Source: Dimorphilus gyrociliatus (lineage: Eukaryota > Annelida > Polychaeta > Dinophilidae). Taken from it: a DNA stretch of 64,000 nucleotides. A program made the translations under genes and the position numbers. The DNA lies in assembly GCA_904063045.1 (NCBI GenBank), contig CAJFCJ010000004.1:1853713-1917712 (forward strand), read 5' to 3'. How positions within the stretch are numbered: position 1 is the first letter of the stretch; every line of letters begins with the position of its first letter. Of the stretch, positions 63,016 through 64,000 are shown piece after piece. The notes below the pieces were generated by a model, which worked only from the letters and a program-made list of their open reading frames with translations, did no database searches and was not told where the DNA came from.

Positions 63016-63536
63016 ACTTTCATGTGAACGCCCTATATCATATATTCATTCTCTTCGCTATTTACCTATACATCTATTTATTAGTCTCTTATTTCTATTC
63101 TTACGCTTTCTTACATATTAGCTGTCTTTATCTCTTTTATGAAAAGAGAAATATAGGCAAATTAGCGTTAATAATAAAAACAATACATTAATAACGTTTA
63201 ATGAGAATAAATGGGTCCGTATCGAAATAAAGCTATTTTGCAAAGTTTATCTATACTGTATATAAACCGTCTATGTACAGTATATACACTCTATGTGTAT
63301 ATTAGAATACATATACACCTTAGTAAAATAGTATTTAAAAGATTTTTATTCATTATTTCCAGGTAATTTTTATACTTTTGTACAACGAGATATAACTATT
63401 TTATTCGTAATCATCATGATACGACGAAAATAAAGGTGGCGCTAAATCTTTTAATATGCTATTTATATCATTAAAAAACTCCAGTTAAAGGCCAATTTTA
63501 TTATCGTCGAGGTTCACTTTCAAGAGTATTTTCGAA
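63016..63536. other. Intergenic, RPTP copy B to SELENBP1
   Basis: 521 bp containing two TACTGTATA/TACAGTATA palindromic patches near 63254 and 63277. Promoter of the next gene at its right end. Confidence 0.4.
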
Positions 63537-64000
63537 ATGAGTGGATCTAAGGAAAAATGCAATGATCGCAATGGTAACTCCAATGGAAATGGTTAGTTGT
63601 TTATGAAATAATTGGTTTCCTTTCACTCAAGATTATATACATGTTTTAAGCATGCTGTCGGGGTCCAGGATTTGAGACACCTTTGGACGCTATGAAGGGT
63701 CCTAGAGAAAAATTGATATACCTTCCATGTATATCAACAGATAGTGAAAAAGCAGACTATTTGGCAACTGTGAACGTTGATCCCGAATCAAAAGATTACT
63801 CTAAGGTTAACAATTTTCTTAGAATTTTCTTTATTCATAGTTTTTTGTATACTGTCGCCACAATAGGTTATACATAGGCTTAAGATGAGCAATTTGGGAG
63901 ATGAGCTTCATCATTCCGGATGGAATGCTTGCTCTAGCTGTTATAACGACAGTTCCAAGTCTCGTTCAAAACTAATTCTACCTGCACTCGGTTCATCTAG
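63537..64000 (+). CDS. SELENBP1: Selenium-binding protein 1 / methanethiol oxidase, 5' part
   Basis: Three exons are visible: 63537-63591, 63651-63805 and 63867 to the window edge, which cuts the gene. The predicted start is [14 protein letters not shown]; the second exon begins with a Cys pair ([18 protein letters not shown]), where the family has CGPG-STPLEAMKGPRE. Then come [15 protein letters not shown] and the very conserved [13 protein letters not shown], followed by [21 protein letters not shown]1 is a cytosolic copper-dependent methanethiol oxidase of about 470 residues and belongs to a family shared with bacteria. Roughly a quarter of the protein is visible here, with the expected copper-site His pair (HH) and the CSSC motif intact. 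Confidence 0.93.

Overview
The window is nuclear DNA from an animal with a compact, AT-rich genome. Nearly every gene is split by GT-AG introns, most of them about 45-110 bp, and genes sit a few hundred bases apart on both strands. Two-domain receptor tyrosine phosphatases, a prohormone-convertase-type protease, a rhodopsin-family GPCR, a calpain with a C2 tail, and a lectin/complement-module receptor together point to a bilaterian. The style resembles a small lophotrochozoan such as an interstitial annelid, but the species is only a guess. All gene models below were spliced by hand from reading frames and splice sites; every complete model closes in frame to a whole number of codons.

Layout, left half: the first exon of an AAK1/BMP2K-type kinase (minus, cut by the window edge); QSOX sulfhydryl oxidase (+); a polypeptide GalNAc-transferase (-) divergent from a DUF885 metallopeptidase (+); a FUBP/KHSRP four-KH protein (-) divergent from SART3 (+); a PC1/3-like proprotein convertase (+); three tandem VPS4-type AAA genes (-), one canonical and two with damaged catalytic motifs; a single-exon organomercurial-lyase (MerB)-like gene (+); ribosomal protein eL42 (+); a BTBD17-like BTB-BACK protein (-); and a small single-pass membrane protein (-).

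Layout, right half: tRNA-Cys(GCA); a calpain-5/TRA-3-type calpain (+); a peptide-receptor-like GPCR (+); a 13-exon receptor (-) with a C-type lectin domain, a Thr-rich mucin stalk, about nine complement-control-like modules and a membrane anchor; a 2-oxoglutarate/Fe(II) oxygenase with a secreted N-terminal half (-); a METTL24-type (FkbM-like) methyltransferase array (two intact genes and one pseudogene, all -); a decayed mariner transposase; two tandem receptor-type tyrosine phosphatases (+); and the start of a selenium-binding protein/methanethiol oxidase gene (+, cut by the right edge).

Functionally this is a mix of housekeeping genes (eL42, SART3, FUBP, VPS4, tRNA) and secretory-pathway or cell-surface genes (QSOX, GALNT, convertase, METTL24-like, 2OG oxygenase, lectin/CCP receptor, phosphatases). 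The accessory-looking features are local tandem families (VPS4, METTL24-like, RPTP), a bacterial-type lyase, and traces of Tc1/mariner elements. There is no operon structure. The most notable items are the VPS4 triplet with two putative dead or slow ATPases, the MerB-like gene, the selectin-like mosaic receptor, and a gene-conversion-like tract between the two METTL24-like genes.
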